This document shows, piece after piece, positions 33,788-46,266 of a stretch of DNA of 64,000 nucleotides. Source of the stretch: Membranipora membranacea (lineage: Eukaryota > Bryozoa > Gymnolaemata > Cheilostomatida > Membraniporidae); contig OU612071.1 of assembly GCA_914767715.1 (NCBI GenBank), positions 12,199,493-12,263,492 on the forward strand, in the 5' to 3' direction. The translations under genes and the position numbers were made by a program. Under the pieces are notes generated by a model that saw nothing but the letters and a program-made list of their open reading frames with translations, searched no databases and was not told the origin of the DNA. The number at the start of each line of letters is the position of its first letter. Within the stretch, counting starts at the first letter, position 1.

Positions 33788-34048
33788 CATTCTGCTTGCA
33801 GGATAGCCTTGTGACATAGTCTATCTCTGCAGCACAGCAGTGGTGGCGCTGCCTTCCATCAAGAAAGGCAACTCCCAGGGTTCAAGGTTATGAGATATCA
33901 AAACCAGTGTTCCATTTAGGCCCAAATATTTCCAAATTATGGGTTTCCATTGTTTTCCCAATTTTGGTACTCAGACTAGGTGAATTAGTTCAAGCCCTAT
34001 GCTGCAGAGACGAACGTATGCCTCAACAGTTCGCACATGCGCAGACTG
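33788..34048 (+). mobile_element. 261-bp SINE-like insertion with exact 9-bp target duplication
   Basis: Present in copy 1 of the segmental duplication and cleanly absent from copy 2 (empty site 57889-57897). It is flanked by GTCCACCAG at 33779-33787 and 34049-34057. It contains tRNA-like boxes AGTGGTGGCGCTGCC and GGGTTCAAGG, so it is probably a SINE inserted after the duplication. Confidence 0.85.
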
Positions 34049-34310
34049 GTCCACCAGGGAAAAGACATCATGAATAATACCTTGTGCTAAATTGTCTGAA
34101 CAATTTATTTATAACTGCTTGCCGAACTTTCGTAGGACTAAAGAGTTATCGAGCCTGTGATGCAATACTGTTGGCTGGCTTTACCTCCCAGCCACAGGTG
34201 TGTTTTCAACCTGGTGCTAACAGGTTTTCAAGCAATGGCAGCACTGGATTGTGGTTCCGTACAGGGGCGTAGGGAGTTCAAGCTTGATTCATTTGCCTGC
34301 GTTTGGAGTT

Positions 34311-34340
34311 GCACCAATGAACTAAACTAGTTCATTGGTT
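34311..34340. repeat. Perfect palindrome specific to copy 1
   Basis: ACCAATGAACTA and TAGTTCATTGGT around a 3-nt centre, followed by poly-C. Copy 2 has only the left arm and a shorter junction. Confidence 0.7.
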
Positions 34341-36519
34341 GCACCCCCCCCCCTTCTCCCTATACTGGTCACACTGCAGGCAAAAATGACTGGGGCTTGA
34401 CCAGTAGTTGGGGGACCACTCCAAAAACATTTTTATGTTCATGATAAGCTGCAGAACTCAATATTTGCGTTTCGATGGCCACTGAGAACGGCGGGATAGA
34501 GGCTTATGGATGTTAAATTTTTTACATTGAGAAGTAGGCGGGTTTTTCGCAGTAACTTGAAGTGTAATTCCAGGCTTGATGAAAAGCACTTGGGCCAGTG
34601 AATAGTATACTTGCTTGGTTTGGTGTAGAATCATGCACTATACATTCTCCTTCATTTATTTTGTCATAGCGATATAATCTGCATATTTGACGAATAGATG
34701 GACAGAAGTCATTTGTGAACACATTCCAGGGAGAAGGCCTAAGAACTGTTCCATGGTACTCCTGGAGTTATATCCTTGAGAAAGGACATGTATCATCTGA
34801 TCTTTACACAATGCTGGCAATTGTTCAGAACTCACAATCACACTTAACTTTTTAATTGTTGCTCCACTACATGAGCTGTCAGATAATAAGACTCCAGATA
34901 AAATCATCTATACTTGCCGGTTTGCTGAGGCGCATTTCAGGAATTGATAGCAGTTGGTGCTAACTCAACGTCATGATTATTTTTATTCGATTGCGCTCTA
35001 CGAGAGCTATCATACTAAACAACCTCTTATTATAAAATGTTAATAAATATAGGTATAGTGATTTGTTCTTGATATATTCTTGTGCAAAAATTATTAAGAT
35101 TTTATAACTTCAATAGCACAATGCAACTGTATTGCAACATCATCACCACTTAAACTGAAAATTGAAAATGTGAGCGGAAGTGAGATATGATTTGATAGCA
35201 ATCAACTACAAAAATACGTCTAGTCTTTATTTTTACAAGTACAGACAACTCCCAACTTTAAACCTACACAATAACGCAAAGATACAAAAGTAATATCGGT
35301 CATAGATCCAATCAGAGAAAAAGCGGTATCAACAACTGAACACTGTATAGAGAAAAATTTGATGCTGCACACCGCATATCAGCTATGAAGGAGGGAAAGA
35401 AATATCATTGACTTAAATAATTTGTCCTGATGTCGATAACCTTATAAGGCTGTCAGTCTAAGAAGAGTTACGCTGCTTGAGTATTTAGGCATTGAAGTCT
35501 GAATCGTCATAGCAATATGATGAGCAAGCTACAAAATAAACAGCAAGACCATAAATCTGTAGATATAACTTGATGAAGTATGAACCAACAATTTATTCAC
35601 TAACAACAAGGTTAACACTTGAGGTACCAATGCTATCATCATACGTGTTACTCCTGCCCAATCCGGAATGAGTTGATTCTTAACATTCATAATATATCCA
35701 TGTTTATGAAAACAATATGGGTTTTTGGCTTGAGAAGCATTGATTTCAATGTGTTACCTAGTTTCCAGAACAGTACAGCAATTATAGCTTTAACACAAGT
35801 TGGTTGTCAGAGTGCTTACCTTACTGGATCTCGTGTTTATAATTGTGAATGGTATATCTTGTAACTGGTGTCCATGACATGACACCCGCAGCAAACCCTA
35901 AACAAATCAAAACAGTAAATCAAGAACTAAGACATCTTTGTCTAAAGTTACCTAAGTCGAGATGAAGTGGAAGATGATCACATGTTAAAGGACAACCCTA
36001 TATGACGGATAGATTGGACAAAACAGCTCAACTGGTCCAAACTGTTTGGGCAGCAAAACTCAACCTCCACTTTGTGTTTTTTCCGTACCCACAATACCAA
36101 TCTATGATAATTAAATGACTACATAATCCCTAGCATTCTTCTCTTCTATCAAAGAGGTAACTGATCCAAGAGCTGATCCTAAATATTACGCAACATACCT
36201 GTATTATTCTGTTGCTGAACAGTCGAAGCTGACGAACAGCTTTTTGCCATATCCCTAATTGAGTAAATTCTCAATGTCCATCAAGTATCCAAGTGTAGGT
36301 GCAAAAAAGGATGCATGATGTTCTGCACCAGTGATAAGCTCAGTTATATCCTCATCAAATATGTTTTTGGATCCAAACCGCCTCGGTAGCTGATGATGGT
36401 AGCCATGATTAGGATTCAACAGCAGTTTGGAAAATCTAAAACGACATAAAAACGTTTATTGATGATATTTTTTCAAGTTTCAAGTTTGGTAATAAAAACA
36501 GTATTGTGGATACCATGGT

Positions 36520-36575
36520 GGTGGTTAAGTGGTGGTTGAGTGGTGGTTTATGGTAAATGGTGGTTAATGGATACC
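36520..36575. repeat. GTGGTGGTTAA minisatellite (short allele)
   Basis: Three to four units of a ~12-bp repeat. The duplicate at 60336-60420 is expanded to about seven. Confidence 0.85.
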
Positions 36576-38845
36576 ACACATAGTATCATAGTATCAGAAA
36601 GTGAAAAGGAGAGTGATATGAATTAACAGACAGAGAAGAAGACAAAAGGCAGAAGACAAAATTTCTGTATTTTAACCAGCCCTTGGACATACTTGAATCG
36701 ATTAATGAAAATTCAAGTAGTCTTTATTGCTATCATGGGTAAGTTCAGATGTAGCAAACCATCCATGAGGAATGACACGTAGCCAATGATTTAAAGCAAT
36801 CCTGTGGCCCGCATGAAGAGTTGCATGGTAGAATAAAAGATGTAAATAGCTTTACCAAATTTCAGCAGCAAAGCTGGGGTGTAAAATTGAAAGATCGTTG
36901 TCCAGTTTGCTGTGAACTATGTGTCAAAAGAGGCAAGCGATAAGAGGAAAGCTCATCGGAAACAAAATATATTATATAGACGAATACTGTATCGTATTTG
37001 TTTTATTTTCAGTTCAATTTTAGCTGGTGGAAGACACGGTAATATGAACATCCTTGTGCGCAGTATAATTTGACAGGCATTGATCGGTTGCCGTATTGTA
37101 TTTAAAGCCCACAGGTTTCACAAAGGTGGCGGGAGGTTCTCTAAATCATTACATTGATTGTATTTAGTATCTGGGCGTCTGTATGAAGAATCGAACGGCT
37201 GAGAGCTAGGAGTAAAGTTTTCAGTGGGAATTGGACATAATGCAGTAGATTATCAAACAATCTACACTTGTGATTGAAAACGGATTGTAAGACATTGAAA
37301 AGTGTAAATTTTATATTTCAACTGACCCAGCTATATTCGGCTGCTAGTTGTCAGTAGCAATGCTAATCGCGAAGATAAATTTGTGTTTCCAACCTTACGG
37401 CAGCAAATTATATCAAATCCTGACAGCAATTAGCAGCCTCTTTTAATCTTCTAATTGATAGCCATTGGATGAGTTTCACAAAGCAAAACAGCAGCGGGCT
37501 CTGGATGTCATTTATAACGCATGGATTAGACTGACCTCTCCTTTTAGGGGTAGGATGGCTGGGAATCAGTGGCAGACTGTAATGGTGTAGGGTGGTCTTA
37601 AACAGCGTGGCATTGAAGTCTGAAAGCATCATAGAAAACTATTTACAGATCCGATCAGTAGAGATTTGGAGACTTCGCCAACAGCGTGTCAGCTTAATTG
37701 AGAGGAAGCCTAAGTAAAGACAGTAAAAATAGATAGTATAGTGTATAAAGTTAACACAGTTATATTTTTACTCCCTGCAGTGTGACGCTTTGTCTTGCCT
37801 CCAATAAAGTGTTAAGAGTAGTTGTTCAAAACACTCATTCTACAGAAACAATTCATCGTTATAATTGTGGATATTGTGATAACCAAAATCTATAGTGTTG
37901 TGATGTAATTAGAATTCACTGAAAGTGGTCAAAAAAGTACGCATGCTAGAACTTAATCAATCCTAATAAGCGCTACATGCGCAGATCAGGCATATATTTG
38001 GGAGGGGGGGGGGGGGTTTTCTATGCATATCTGAGCCTAGGATCACACTGCGGCAATATGATCAACTACTAGCGTGTTTAAAAGTTCACTAAGTGACACC
38101 ACAGACAGAAGTTAGATGATTGCATTTAGAATCTTTCTTGAGTCACATGTTATAGATTTGTCATGTGCGAAAGGTATTACAAGAGCTGAAATCCGTTCCT
38201 CGAAACTGCAACACAATATCCCTTGACTACTGCTGGCATAAACTGTCAGGTCAAGTCTGTTGCACATGAACTGGACTTTGACTTAGATTTGCCAACCTAC
38301 ATCAAGAGGATGACAAAAATCCTTCGAGCATACTACATGAAAATGTTATATAGTTATAACTTTCAGTGTGTTGCATACAGGGCCTAATTTTTTGTGTGAA
38401 TGTTAGTATTGTCAAACAACTAAGAGCTTATGGTAAAATTAGTGGTTAACTTTACTCTAAGAATCTATATTTAAGTACCACTGGTGGTTGAGAGTTGATT
38501 TTGAGCGAACTCAATTATCTCCACATTTTGGCCGGTGTTTCTGGTGCCCGGTTACAGATAAAATAATGAAGACTGTAGTTACAGAGTTTTGCCATGTTAT
38601 GATCAGGTGATTTCAGTGAGCATATCAGATAATGTCTCCTATCATATCTCAACCATTCAGCTTAGAACGAACTGGCTGTGGTACGGCTTGAATGGAAAAT
38701 AAATGTGATCATTCACAAGACTTCACTACCTGCAAGTATGTAATTCTATTACTTGAATTTACTTTATAAAGGGTTTATTGTTGTGTGTCAGGTTTTGCTT
38801 GGTCGCCAAACAAATTTTTGTTGCAACACTCCTTAACCCTATAGT

Positions 38846-40430
38846 GTATATGGAAATTGAACGATGGCACTGCCATACTGCTCTATTATAGAAGGTTGCA
38901 TATCGGGACTCATGGAAAACTCATTTCGCGTAAACTTTTTATGTAAAATAATAACACTTTTTCTTCAAGGGGAGGGGGGAAACAGTTATCAGTTTAAGAT
39001 GGGACACGTCATTGAAAACTCAATACTAGAGGTGCTTGCTAATACAGTGAGTTGTAGCATATACTTATATTATTGTAGCTGTACTCACAACCAATCTTAC
39101 ATTTTCACAGCCGCACAGCTCTATAACATCTTATTGTAAAGCCATCATGTCCTTGCATCACTTTCACCTGCTTCGGTTTTGCTGTAATCAGATAAAATCA
39201 ATTATAGATGATGACTTTTGGCCACTTAGAAATTTGAGACACACTCTTAGATACACCCATACAGCCTCCCCATTTCACCAGAATTATATATATTACATAT
39301 TAATTCTGGTAGGTCATAGGTCTGGGGACTTTGTACGGAACCAAAGATATGATGGGTTACTTTAAAAGGAATAAACTGGAGAAGTCTGTGTGTGAGCTGA
39401 CAGTTTTAACAGACTCACTATAACATCGCTTAGTTTTATTTTTTAGTTTTACAGGCATCAGGCTAGAATCTATAACTTGTCTCACCTTTTGCTCAATTTG
39501 GGTTTATGATTTTTACACACTAAATTTGCAACCAAAATCATTATTATGACTTCAAGTCCAAGCGGATTCGATTTCACATTCACTCCGGAGGCGGAGAGGC
39601 ATTTTGGATCAGGCGGTGAGCGTTCAGGAGGATTTTAAAATTAAAAACTGCCCGTAACTGAGTGATCATGACCTGTTAGGGAGCTCGTTACCAAATAACG
39701 CAGTCATTGTTAAAAGAAACAGAATATGCAATTTGGGAACAAATTTTCGTATTTGACAGACCAAATAAGCGATGATTTTGAGCAATGTGCGAGTGATGAT
39801 CGCCTGCTTCTGCTCAGTCATATTTGAGAGTATTGGATGGAAACTGATTGTCAGATTTTTTTGGGCGCTCCCACAAACGGAGCAAGTGCATTTTTACAGG
39901 TTTCCCAGCTAATTTTGCCTAAACTGACTCGTCTGCATAAAGCGCCCCAAATTGATTTTGCTAAAATTATTTAAAACCTCTATCACCAAAATTTCAATTG
40001 CAAATTCACCAGGCAACATTTTCATGCCTCAATATGACTGACTGCAGTACTATCAACCTGCCTAGGTCCTGATTTGACATCAGTCATACTAATCATTTTA
40101 ATTTCGAGGAGGGGTGCAACAAGTTGACCTAATTAAATTACAGGTGTATTACCTAATGGTGAGCATGGCGATTGCCAATGACATTAATATGCTGTCCTAG
40201 AAAGCTAGAGCATGTATCCTACAAAGAACCGGGATTTTATGACAATCGGGGCATTACAGACGTATCCAGACATGTTTTAGACAGAGGCACTAGATGAGTA
40301 TTCGCTTACTTTTTCAGCCATCTGTTTTCAGTAGTTTCGGAAATATGACCATCTGATAATTGCACTCTCGGTAACAATGTGCCCTCATCCAGATACCTAG
40401 TTGGAAAAAAGTAATACTGGGGTCAACAGC
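38846..40430. other. Spacer without supported gene
   Basis: Starts exactly where similarity between the two segmental copies ends. Apart from the MITE-like repeat at 39545-39810, I see only short unsupported ORFs at 38864-39139 and 39147-39365. Confidence 0.4.
39545..39810. repeat. MITE-like repeat (partner of 6925-7190)
   Basis: Collinear blocks shared with 6925-7190, including TGATCATGACCTGTTAGGG and GCAATTTGGGAACAAATTTT. Confidence 0.65.
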
Positions 40431-40449
40431 AGACTCTAGTCACACTACC

Positions 40450-42182
40450 ATGTACGTTTCAATATCTATTTTGCCTTTTACGCATAAGGAGTTGCCTGCT
40501 CTTGGTACCCGAGCAAGCAACTCCCATTTACAGCTAACTGGTTTCCCTGAGACATTAGAATACCAAGAATACAGCAAACTAAGTAAAAATGCATGTCACC
40601 TGCAAGGTAGCTTGTCTATGATCATGCCACGTTTAAATAAAAAGCGAATCGCTAGTAAGCGTAATGGATTTCAGCAAGGCGGTGATAGAATAGCGACACA
40701 AGTGTTTAGCCCACAATGCAGCTGCAGGACGGTGAGACTCGACAGCAGCCAATATAGGCATATCATTGAAGAGAAAAATGGGTAAGCTTGACTTGACGCA
40801 TGAAACTGATGTTTCATTGGCTTTGACCAGTTTTTATTCATTCTTAACGGGTGTAGTCACATACACAAAGTAATAAATTATATATATATACAAATATATA
40901 TAAATGAAGACTGACATCTGCTGGTTTTCTGTTTGCAGACATCTGGTGGCGAGAACAGCTAGAGGAGAGAATGCTGGTATGAGAGTTCTTCAGCCTCAGG
41001 CAACCTGCACAGATAAAACTAAACAGCAGTCAGATAATGGGAGAGAGGCTATGGGTGTGGGGAACTTTGAGGTTAACATGGACATGATGCTGTATGCGCT
41101 GCAGGACTTCCAAAAGGGACACAGGACATTGGAAACTTGCCAGGATTGTCTCATCGGGATGAGCGTAACAAGAAAGAAAGGCCTTACATGCAGCATTTCA
41201 TTAACATGCTGGACAAAAGGCTGCATCGGTTCTACAAAGGAGCGCAGGAGAGCAGGAGGGGCAGAAGAGGGTAGCTACGAACAAACAGTTCGGACAGGCT
41301 GTGCAGGATAGCTGCCTTGGCATGCACGGGGCATGTCAGCTGTTTGCATCACTAGACATGTCACCGCTGGCTCAATCAAACTGCCAAAAGCTGGCCAAGC
41401 TGGTGGACAACGAGATGACAGACATAAATAACAGAGACCTGAACAGACTGGCAGGGGAAAAATTTAATGATACTAACTATGAGGCCTGAGCGGGGGAGGG
41501 AGGGGGAGATTGCCATAATCCGTTGACAGCCGCTACAATTCAGTAAGGTTTGGCAATAAAGAGAAGATTGGCCTATGTGCCGCACAAGCGGTAACAACTG
41601 CCATCGGACAACGATGGGCAGGGTGCAAAGCCCTATCAGGCTTTGATGACAACGAGGCCAGAAAAGTGGACTGTTACAGCCCGACCCCTCTCACCCGGGC
41701 AACTCACAGGTTAGAGCTATAAAGAAAGTGAATTTCAGGAAAGAGACATTCAGTTGCGCCAGGGTAAAGACAATTCACTCACTTAAGAAGTTGGTGGCAA
41801 AAGATCTCAAGTGCCGTTCGAGTATCGTTGCGCAGCAGTTGTCCAAGCTGGGTTTATCAATAATCCAAGTAAATCATCTGGTCAGCACGGTCGTGGAGTG
41901 CTTCGACGGCAATCATCAGATGTGTTCCAGACTGGTTGGCAGCAGCTGCTGCAGGACAGAAGAGGACAACTGGATGCTCAGTAGTTCACTGTTCCGGTCT
42001 GGGGTGTATAAACTGCAACGAAGAAGAGAAAAAAAAACTGTTAGATGTTTTCAATATTCGCCTTCATGCCAACGCGACAAAGCTTGGAATTAGTACACAG
42101 CGCAACCAGGCATTTAACAGGGCATTGATTAAAAATATGCTAAAGAATGTCGTATTCAGTAGCCAAGAGCAAGAACCATGAA
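40450..42182 (+). pseudogene. Decayed Mutator-like transposase gene
   Basis: Several overlapping frames together give a broken transposase-like protein. 40450-40785 ends in a basic segment (MPRLNKKRIASKRNG) and a possible donor GG|GTAAGC at 40790. A possible acceptor TTTGCAG at 40939 leads to the 40940-41160 frame. A frame change gives LDMSPLAQSNCQKLAKLVD (about 41355-41415). Then YNSVRFGNKEKIGLCAAQA follows in another frame, DLKCRSSIVAQQLSK at about 41785, and ECFDGNH..C with NIRLHANATKLG and TQRNQAFNRA up to 42181. The late Cys pattern and N-rich end resemble the animal Mutator-like transposase family. At least three frameshifts make it nonfunctional. Terminal repeats were not found. Assignment is from residue pattern only. 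Confidence 0.55.
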
Positions 42183-43631
42183 GAACAAAGACTAAGTGTT
42201 CTGAGCTTTTAAGCATTTAGTTGACAAAAAAAACATTTGAAATCGGACCTTACTCATGGGCCATAGTGTTTTCCATCTTACGTCAACACGTCTGACAGCT
42301 GGAAAGATCAGATGCAGCTAATTAGGTAAAATTCTGAGCAAAACTTTGAACTCTGAAAAGTTGACGCACCATTTTCATACAAATGTTAAGACCAGAAACA
42401 TGCTATATAGCATATGTTGTTATGGCACACAATACCTGATGGCACGGTATCTGATCAAATTTTATACTCCATTAGTACATTTTCTGTAAAACTCACCGGT
42501 TTTACCCAGTTGTAGTGGTAATATTTAGAAATAAGAAGGTCTTTTATTCATACATTACATTTATGTGGAGATAACTCCTCTTCTGACCAATGCACAACAG
42601 AGAAAAAGTGAATAGCGCAGTGACGTCGCGTCACTGAATTAGAGAGGACACTGAGCCTGTATCAAAAAATAGCAAATAGTTTCGAGTCTAGAGTATTTAT
42701 ATGTTTATGATAGAGACAGTCAGTACCAATCTTTATATATTTATTTGCTTATTCTCATTCATGTAAATTTTTCTAAATGAAAGACTGAAAGAACTGGACT
42801 TTGAATGAACTGCCCCAGATACTTTTGCTGAAAATACATCGCTTATTCCAATTAAAACACCCCCTGGGTCATTCTTATTGAAAAGATCCAGAGCGATTAG
42901 CGCTCAGAGGAAGGAGGAAGACAGTCTATAATACCCTCTGTTCTAGCCCCTTACACAGAACCACTTAGAAGTAGCGGTCGAATCTAATGTTATGAAGAAG
43001 GGCAACATTTGTGTCCAGTGACAACTCCAAGTAGATATACAATGTTGTAAGGAAATGCAGGCTAGTCTTAATTATCTAAACCACATTGTTGTTGATTGAA
43101 ATAGACCCTAGACAAGCAAGGGCCCCTTTGACTAACATGCCTTTACTTTGCCAACGTCCAGTATCAACAACTCAATACACCAAACGTTCGGTGTTTTTGG
43201 GCTGGTTGATACTGGACATCAGCAAACTACAGGCTTGCATGTCCACGGGGCCAATGGCACCAACCACTCATTCCCCTTTTAATTATCTCCTCATATATCC
43301 TGTATTGAACAAGCTTGTCAAGATAGGCTAGCTTTTTTATAGACTTGCATTGCATCATGTATTTTAAGACTTGATGTAGTGACAATAGGCACTGCATTCA
43401 AAACTATAGAGTATTTTTAATTGTAGGATATACTTTTTCATCGACTTCTCCTTGCCCTATGCTCTACTAATCATTGCCTGCCTACCTTATCCTATTTGTA
43501 TTGTAAATTATCTCTCAATAGTCTCAGTGAATGTGATAGTGTTTGACTGTAGAATTTAATGACTATGTAGTTTGACCAAAAGGTAATGTGTAGTGTAGCC
43601 ATAAGAACAATGAGAAAGAGTCCATTGGACT

Positions 43632-43870
43632 GGGGGGTCTTTCAATTAGAAACAGCGGAAATTGCAATCTGCTCGCTCACCCAGTGAGTGAGCGACACCT
43701 GCTACCGCTACTAGGCTCTCGTTTTCAGCTCACGCACTCATGGTAGAACTATATACACTTTGAGTGAGCGATTTGGGAGCAATTGTGTCCATTTTAAAGA
43801 CCAAGTGAGTGATAATTTTTAGCGATGTGATAGTGATAACTTGCATCTCTCATTCTAATTGAAGCCCCCC
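43632..43870. mobile_element. GGGGGTCTTTC-family MITE, complete
   Basis: Left end GGGGGGTCTTTCAATTAGAA, right end TTCTAATTGAAGCCCCCC, with internal CACCCAGTGAGTGAGCGACAC and TTTGAGTGAGCGATTTGG blocks. Orientation is opposite to most intronic copies. Confidence 0.8.
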
Positions 43871-44593
43871 TGGTTAGACAAAGTAATTGACTCCTCCCTG
43901 TTTAGCAATTGTATATTATATAAAGATGATACATAAATAAGAGGATAATGAGTGAATGGATAATATTAAACCTGCAGAGTTGAAGGTATAATAGATAAGT
44001 TCATCACTGGTATTCAGACTTAAGCTCCTGTAAATGAGAAATACTATTTCTTCAGATTGTCTGCTATTCTGTTACCTGATAACAATGGATTCTATCTTCT
44101 TGTTTCATGTGAAAAGTGTAGATAACTCTGTTGAGTCACAATGAGGTCCAGGAAAGTAAAATTACCAAAACACCATTGGAGATCAATGAGCAAAAGAGGG
44201 AGCTTTGTTTCAAGCAAGGCTCTTCAAGAATCTCACTCCTATTTTATTTCAAGAGTTCTCCTAGTATTATATAAGGCCAATGAAATGTAAATAAGAATAG
44301 CTCACCAACTAGGATTCCTATACACAGGTATTTGAGAAAAGGGCTGGAGTTTAGCCATATCTTCTTTTATTTTTGGAAAAAGAAACTCTTGTTCTAACAT
44401 TTTATGATTATGATTATATATATATATGTTATTTATATGAGCAATAGTACCTATATAGAAATTGTGGAGTGTTCCTATCACAGGGTTGTTTGTTGTCATG
44501 TTGTTGTCTGTTGTGCATGTACCATGTTCATGTATCTTTGAGTTGTCTTCTCTGTTCATACTACTGAGAAGTGACCACCATTCTACCAACCCT

Positions 44594-44848
44594 GGGGGTC
44601 TTTCAATTAGAAACATGCAAAATCGCAATCTTGTCGCTCACTCACTGAGTGAGCGATACCTGCTAGGGGTCTCGCTTTCAAATCGCTCAGTCACTTGATG
44701 GAATATAAACATTCTGAGTGATCGATTTGGGAGCGATGTTCTCTAATTGAAAAACCAAGTGAATGATGACTTTGAGCGATGTGATAGTGATGTGATAGTG
44801 ATAACTTGCTTTAGTAAAGGATCACTCTTTCTGACTGAAAGACCCCCC
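44594..44848. mobile_element. GGGGGTCTTTC-family MITE, complete
   Basis: Left end GGGGGTCTTTCAATTAGAA, right end CTGACTGAAAGACCCCCC. The core holds CTCACTCACTGAGTGAGCG. A GATGTGATAGT unit is doubled near the right end. Confidence 0.8.
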
Positions 44849-45143
44849 TGACCCACTTTATGACAGAGACTGACTTGACCTGTCCTGTGGCTGTAGCCTT
44901 AAAAAGAATACACATTAGGCACATTTCTCTACTAACTTCGACGGTGAGTGGACTGCATCATTACAAAATAAAGCACACCTATGCTGTAGCATGTTGGATA
45001 GGCCCTGGGGGCTGATGTCAGGGAGACATGCCCCAATGCACCTATGAGAGTTCAGTAATAAAAGGCCTTTTGTTTGGTGAACAAAGGAGTACAATGGCAG
45101 GCAAAGTGTGCTTGTCTGATTGCATGTTGGATTCATGTGATTG

Positions 45144-45870
45144 CAGACTTGCCAACCTAATTTTTCCAAAATGAGTACAAAAATTTGCGAAATGCTTAAA
45201 ATGCTCACAAAACTCCAGGGTGCCCCAAATGACCAGAAAACGCCCAAAAAACGCGCGAAAAATGCTATTATCACAGTAAGTAGTCCTTAGTAGCATAGGA
45301 GTGCAGGTCACTCAACATTAGTCTTTTTCCCTTTGCGTTGTAAGGTGCAATCTGCTAATAATAAATGAGAAGTTGTTTGTAACCTAGCCTGTCTGGATAA
45401 GACAGGCTATTTGAAACCCTGTTTGCCCATTCTCCCTGGTTTGCCCTTGAAACGCTGGGGTAGGAGATCTGAGTTATCTCACCCCAAAAAGGAGGTAGAC
45501 AACTTTGTTACTCTGATTAAAGAAAAGTTGAAGTTGGCAGAACCACCATATTCTACAATGGATTACTAGTTATGTTGTGTCTCATTGAAGAAAAGTTGCA
45601 ATTTGGCTCATGCAAAACTTGGACAGGTAAAAAGTCAACTGTAAATCAACATCACGGTTTTCTGCAGCCCATACCAGATTTTTAGACTAATTATTTAACC
45701 ATGACAACCAAGTAAACACTAAAGATAAAAGATGCGTTTGTGATTGCCTAATTAGATCAACAGGCGTTTGGAAAACCATAAATGAGTACAACTAGCGTTT
45801 TGCGTTTAAAATTCAATTAGTGTCAAATAAGCGTTTACAAACGCTTTATGCGTACAGGTTGGCAAGTATG
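45144..45870. mobile_element. 727-bp hAT-like element with nested repeat remnants
   Basis: Terminal inverted repeats CAGACTTGCCAACCT / AGGTTGGCAAGTATG and a flanking direct repeat GTGATTG (45137-45143 and 45871-45877). Inside, 45313-45440 matches the right end of the 375-bp TTAA MITE, itself interrupted by a small hairpin (AGCCTGTCTGGATAAGACAGGCT). Confidence 0.65.
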
Positions 45871-46057
45871 GTGATTGCATGCTGGGGCGCCTGTATGCTA
45901 GGCTCAGCTCTCTACTTTTGCTACACTCATTTGTGGGTATACACAATCCACCCGCTGCTACGATATGTAGGAACCACTGGTAAAGGGTATTTCACAACTG
46001 TACTTTATTTTGTAATGATTGTTATAAGATAGCCATCCTGCTGAACCCAACCATCTT

Positions 46058-46266
46058 ATTGCTCACTCAACTACTAGTGAGCAATACCTGCTAGGCTCTC
46101 GCTTTCATATCACTCAGTCATTGATGGGACTACATACATTCTTAGTGAGCGATTTGGGAACAAATTTGTCCAGTTGAAAGACCGAGTGAGTGATAATTTT
46201 GAGCGATTTGTTATAATGACAACTTGCTTTAGTAAAGCATCGCTCCTTCTAATTGGGAGACCCCCT
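46058..46266. repeat. GGGGGTCTTTC-family MITE, left-truncated
   Basis: Family core (TGAGCAATACCTGCTAGGCTCTCGC, AGTGAGCGATTTGGGA) and right end CTAATTGGGAGACCCCC are present; the left terminus is missing. Confidence 0.7.

Larger units (their letters stand above)
33100..38845. repeat. Segmental duplication, copy 1 (3' flank of gene B)
   Basis: Aligns collinearly with 57190-62718 downstream of gene C. Parts are about 99% identical (33420-33715 has roughly three differences). No supported gene: ORFs at 33508 (+), 34522 and 34656 (-), 35619 (+) and 37408 (-) each have a partner in the other copy only because the DNA is duplicated. A stretch at 36830-36945 (+) reads HGRIKDVNSFTKFQQ then CPVCCELCVKRG and may be an old exon or transposon fragment, with a stop soon after. 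Confidence 0.85.

Noticed and set aside
44462-46032. Hydrophobic plus-strand frames at 44462-44698 and 45820-46032
   Set aside because: They run through MITE and hAT element termini, so the apparent membrane segments are chance AT-rich translation.
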